DNA of 16,195 nucleotides, taken from positions 1 to 16,195 of the forward strand of contig NZ_JAGKWP010000050.1 of NCBI RefSeq assembly GCF_021151785.1, in the 5' to 3' direction. Origin of the DNA: Flavobacterium sp. Its GTDB lineage: Bacteria > Bacteroidota > Bacteroidia > Flavobacteriales > Flavobacteriaceae. Within the stretch, counting starts at the first letter, position 1. Every line of letters begins with the position of its first letter. Shown here one piece after another: positions 14,638 to 16,195 of this stretch. The position numbers were made by a program, and so were the translations under genes. The notes beneath the pieces were generated by a model. The model worked only from the letters and a program-made list of their open reading frames with translations. It had not been told where the DNA came from and searched no databases.

Positions 14638-16143
14638 TTAAAAGAATCCCAATTTATTTTTATCATATGAAATCAACATATTTTTAGTTTGACGGTAATG
14701 ATCTAACATCATTTTATGATTTTCTCTACCAATTCCCGATTGTTTATACCCTCCAAAAGGCGCACCCGCAGGATATGCATGATATTGATTTACCCATACT
14801 CTACCTGCTTTAATAGCTCTAGGAACTTGATACAACTCGTGTGCATCACGTGTCCAAACACCAGCTCCTAATCCATACATAGTATCATTAGCAATAGCTA
14901 TTGCTTCTTCAGTAGTTTTGAATGAAGTTACGGCTAACACAGGTCCAAAAATTTCTTCTTGGAAAATACGCATTTTGTTATGTCCTTTGAATACTGTAGG
15001 CTGAATGTAATATCCTCCTTCTAATTCTCCTCCTAAATGATTTACATCACCTCCACAAAGTAATTCAGCCCCCTCTTCTTTTCCTAATTTGATATAAGAT
15101 AATATTTTATCTTTTTGAATTTGAGATGCTTGAGCTCCCATCATAACAGTTGGATCAAAAGGATTTCCTGTTTTAATTGATTTAATACGCTGAATAGCAC
15201 GCTCCATGAAGGCATCAAAAATAGATTCATGTACTAATAATCGTGAAGGACAAGTACATACTTCACCTTGATTTAGTGCAAATAAAGCCACCCCTTCAAG
15301 TGCTTTGTCAAAAAATTCATCGTCAGCATCCATTACTGAAGGGAAAAAGATATTTGGCGATTTACCTCCCAATTCTAATGTTACTGGAATAATATTTTCT
15401 GTAGCATATTGCATCACCATTCTTCCAGTAGCAGTAGAACCTGTAAAAGCTGCTTTTGCTACTTTTGGATTCGTTACCAAAGTGCGTCCTAACTCGGCAC
15501 CAAAACCGTTCACCACATTAATTACCCCTGCTGGAATTAAATCTTGAATAAGTTCCATCAAAACCATAACTGAAATAGGTGTACTTTCTGCAGGCTTTAA
15601 CACCACACAATTTCCTGCTGCTAAAGCTGGAGCTAATTTCCAAACAGCCATTAATATTGGGAAATTCCAAGGAATAATTTGGGCTACTACACCAATAGGT
15701 TCGTGCACAATAATGGACACTGTATTTTTATCTAATTCGCTAATGGAACCCTCCTCTGCACGAATCACACTAGCAAAATATCTAAAATGATCAATAGCTA
15801 AAGGAATATCAGCTGCCATGGTTTCTCTGATTGCCTTCCCATTATCTAGCGTTTCTACAGCTGCAATATATTCTAAATTTGCTTCAATACGGTCTGCAAT
15901 TTTATTTAGAATAATACTTCTTTCTGTTTTGGAAGTTTGACTCCAAGTTTGAAATGCATCATAGGCTGCATCTACCGCCATCTCAATATCTAATTTAGCT
16001 GAATGGGCAGCCTTTGCCATTAATTTACCATCTACTGGAGAAAGTACCTCAAAATATTGACCTGTAGAAGGAGCTGTCCAAGCTCCATTGATAAAATTAT
16101 CATACTTATCTTTTAATTGTGGTCGTTGAATTAAATTGCTCAT
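14638..16143 (-). CDS. NAD-dependent aldehyde dehydrogenase, AldB/ExaC-like
   Basis: This 501-residue cytosolic enzyme oxidises an aliphatic aldehyde (probably acetaldehyde or similar) to the carboxylic acid. The catalytic residues are present: Asn160 in IPWNFP, Lys183 in LKPAE, Glu257 in LELGGKSP, and the nucleophile Cys296 in NQGEVCTCPSR. The GEVCTCPSR form of the active-site motif is characteristic of the AldB/ExaC acetaldehyde-dehydrogenase group. Glu186 after the lysine favours NAD over NADP. The Rossmann signature FTGSTATG is at 233-240, and the EEIFGPV block is near residue 400. The length and the C-terminal LGFF end are normal. It is the first gene of the minus-strand operon and has its own promoter box upstream. 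DUF779 follows. Confidence 0.95.
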   Translation of the reverse strand: MSNLIQRPQLKDKYDNFINGAWTAPSTGQYFEVLSPVDGKLMAKAAHSAKLDIEMAVDAAYDAFQTWSQTSKTERSIILNKIADRIEANLEYIAAVETLDNGKAIRETMAADIPLAIDHFRYFASVIRAEEGSISELDKNTVSIIVHEPIGVVAQIIPWNFPILMAVWKLAPALAAGNCVVLKPAESTPISVMVLMELIQDLIPAGVINVVNGFGAELGRTLVTNPKVAKAAFTGSTATGRMVMQYATENIIPVTLELGGKSPNIFFPSVMDADDEFFDKALEGVALFALNQGEVCTCPSRLLVHESIFDAFMERAIQRIKSIKTGNPFDPTVMMGAQASQIQKDKILSYIKLGKEEGAELLCGGDVNHLGGELEGGYYIQPTVFKGHNKMRIFQEEIFGPVLAVTSFKTTEEAIAIANDTMYGLGAGVWTRDAHELYQVPRAIKAGRVWVNQYHAYPAGAPFGGYKQSGIGRENHKMMLDHYRQTKNMLISYDKNKLGFF

Positions 16144-16167
16144 AATTATACGTTTATTTGTTTATTT

Positions 16168-16175
16168 CAAATGTA
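16168..16175 (-). promoter_or_regulatory. Putative -7 promoter box for the aldehyde dehydrogenase operon
   Basis: Reads TACATTTG on the minus strand, a perfect TAnnTTTG, 24 bases upstream of the dehydrogenase ATG at 16143. Only 20 bases remain in the window upstream of it, so the -33 region and any AraC-type binding site lie mostly outside. Confidence 0.55.
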
Positions 16176-16195
16176 AAATTCATTTCTATTAATAA

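Noticed and set aside
15305..15547. 80-codon plus-strand frame inside the aldehyde dehydrogenase gene
   Set aside because: It is antisense to conserved catalytic-domain coding sequence, and the product resembles no family; a reading-frame shadow.
1..16195. CRISPR array, insertion sequence, phage or defence genes
   Set aside because: No regularly spaced repeats, transposase, integrase, terminal inverted repeats or nuclease/defence domains are visible; all long frames belong to ordinary families.

Overview
The window looks like a chromosomal segment of a member of the Flavobacteriaceae (Flavobacterium or a close relative). The evidence is the AT-rich sequence, the near absence of Shine-Dalgarno sites, several perfect TAnnTTTG boxes (the Bacteroidota -7 promoter element), and the protein families present. 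It is densely coded: twelve protein genes, no gap of 300 bases or more, and no tRNA, rRNA, CRISPR array, insertion sequence or phage gene that I can see.

Region 1 (1-5658) holds housekeeping genes. A small membrane-anchored conserved hypothetical protein (+) converges on an exported M1 zinc aminopeptidase (-), and the two share a strong bidirectional terminator. Divergent from the peptidase is a PP-loop ATPase of the Dph6/DUF71 (COG2102) family. It is followed by RecG, which starts on TTG.

Region 2 (5659-13227) is a five-gene operon. It encodes an RND efflux adaptor, an HAE1-type RND permease, a TolC-like outer-membrane factor, a bestrophin-type channel, and a lipoprotein alpha/beta hydrolase of the proline-iminopeptidase type. 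The gaps are 13, 18, 4 and 21 bases, and the unit ends at a rho-independent terminator. The adaptor, permease and outer-membrane factor should form a complete tripartite pump; the last two genes are unusual cargo. The 146-base leader carries four consecutive dyad-symmetric elements, one overlapping the probable -7 box, but no repressor gene adjoins it.

Region 3 (13228-16195) is an aldehyde module. An AraC-family regulator (+) converges, with a 1-base gap, on a minus-strand pair: an AldB/ExaC-like aldehyde dehydrogenase followed by a DUF779 cysteine-rich protein. A hairpin lies between the dehydrogenase and DUF779. Its two G-U wobble pairs form only in the minus-strand transcript, so it probably works as an RNA element in that operon.

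I did not find a clearly unprecedented system. The items most worth following up are the extra genes in the RND operon, the dyad array in front of it, the strand-selective hairpin in the dehydrogenase/DUF779 operon, and the role of a Dph6-like enzyme in a bacterium.
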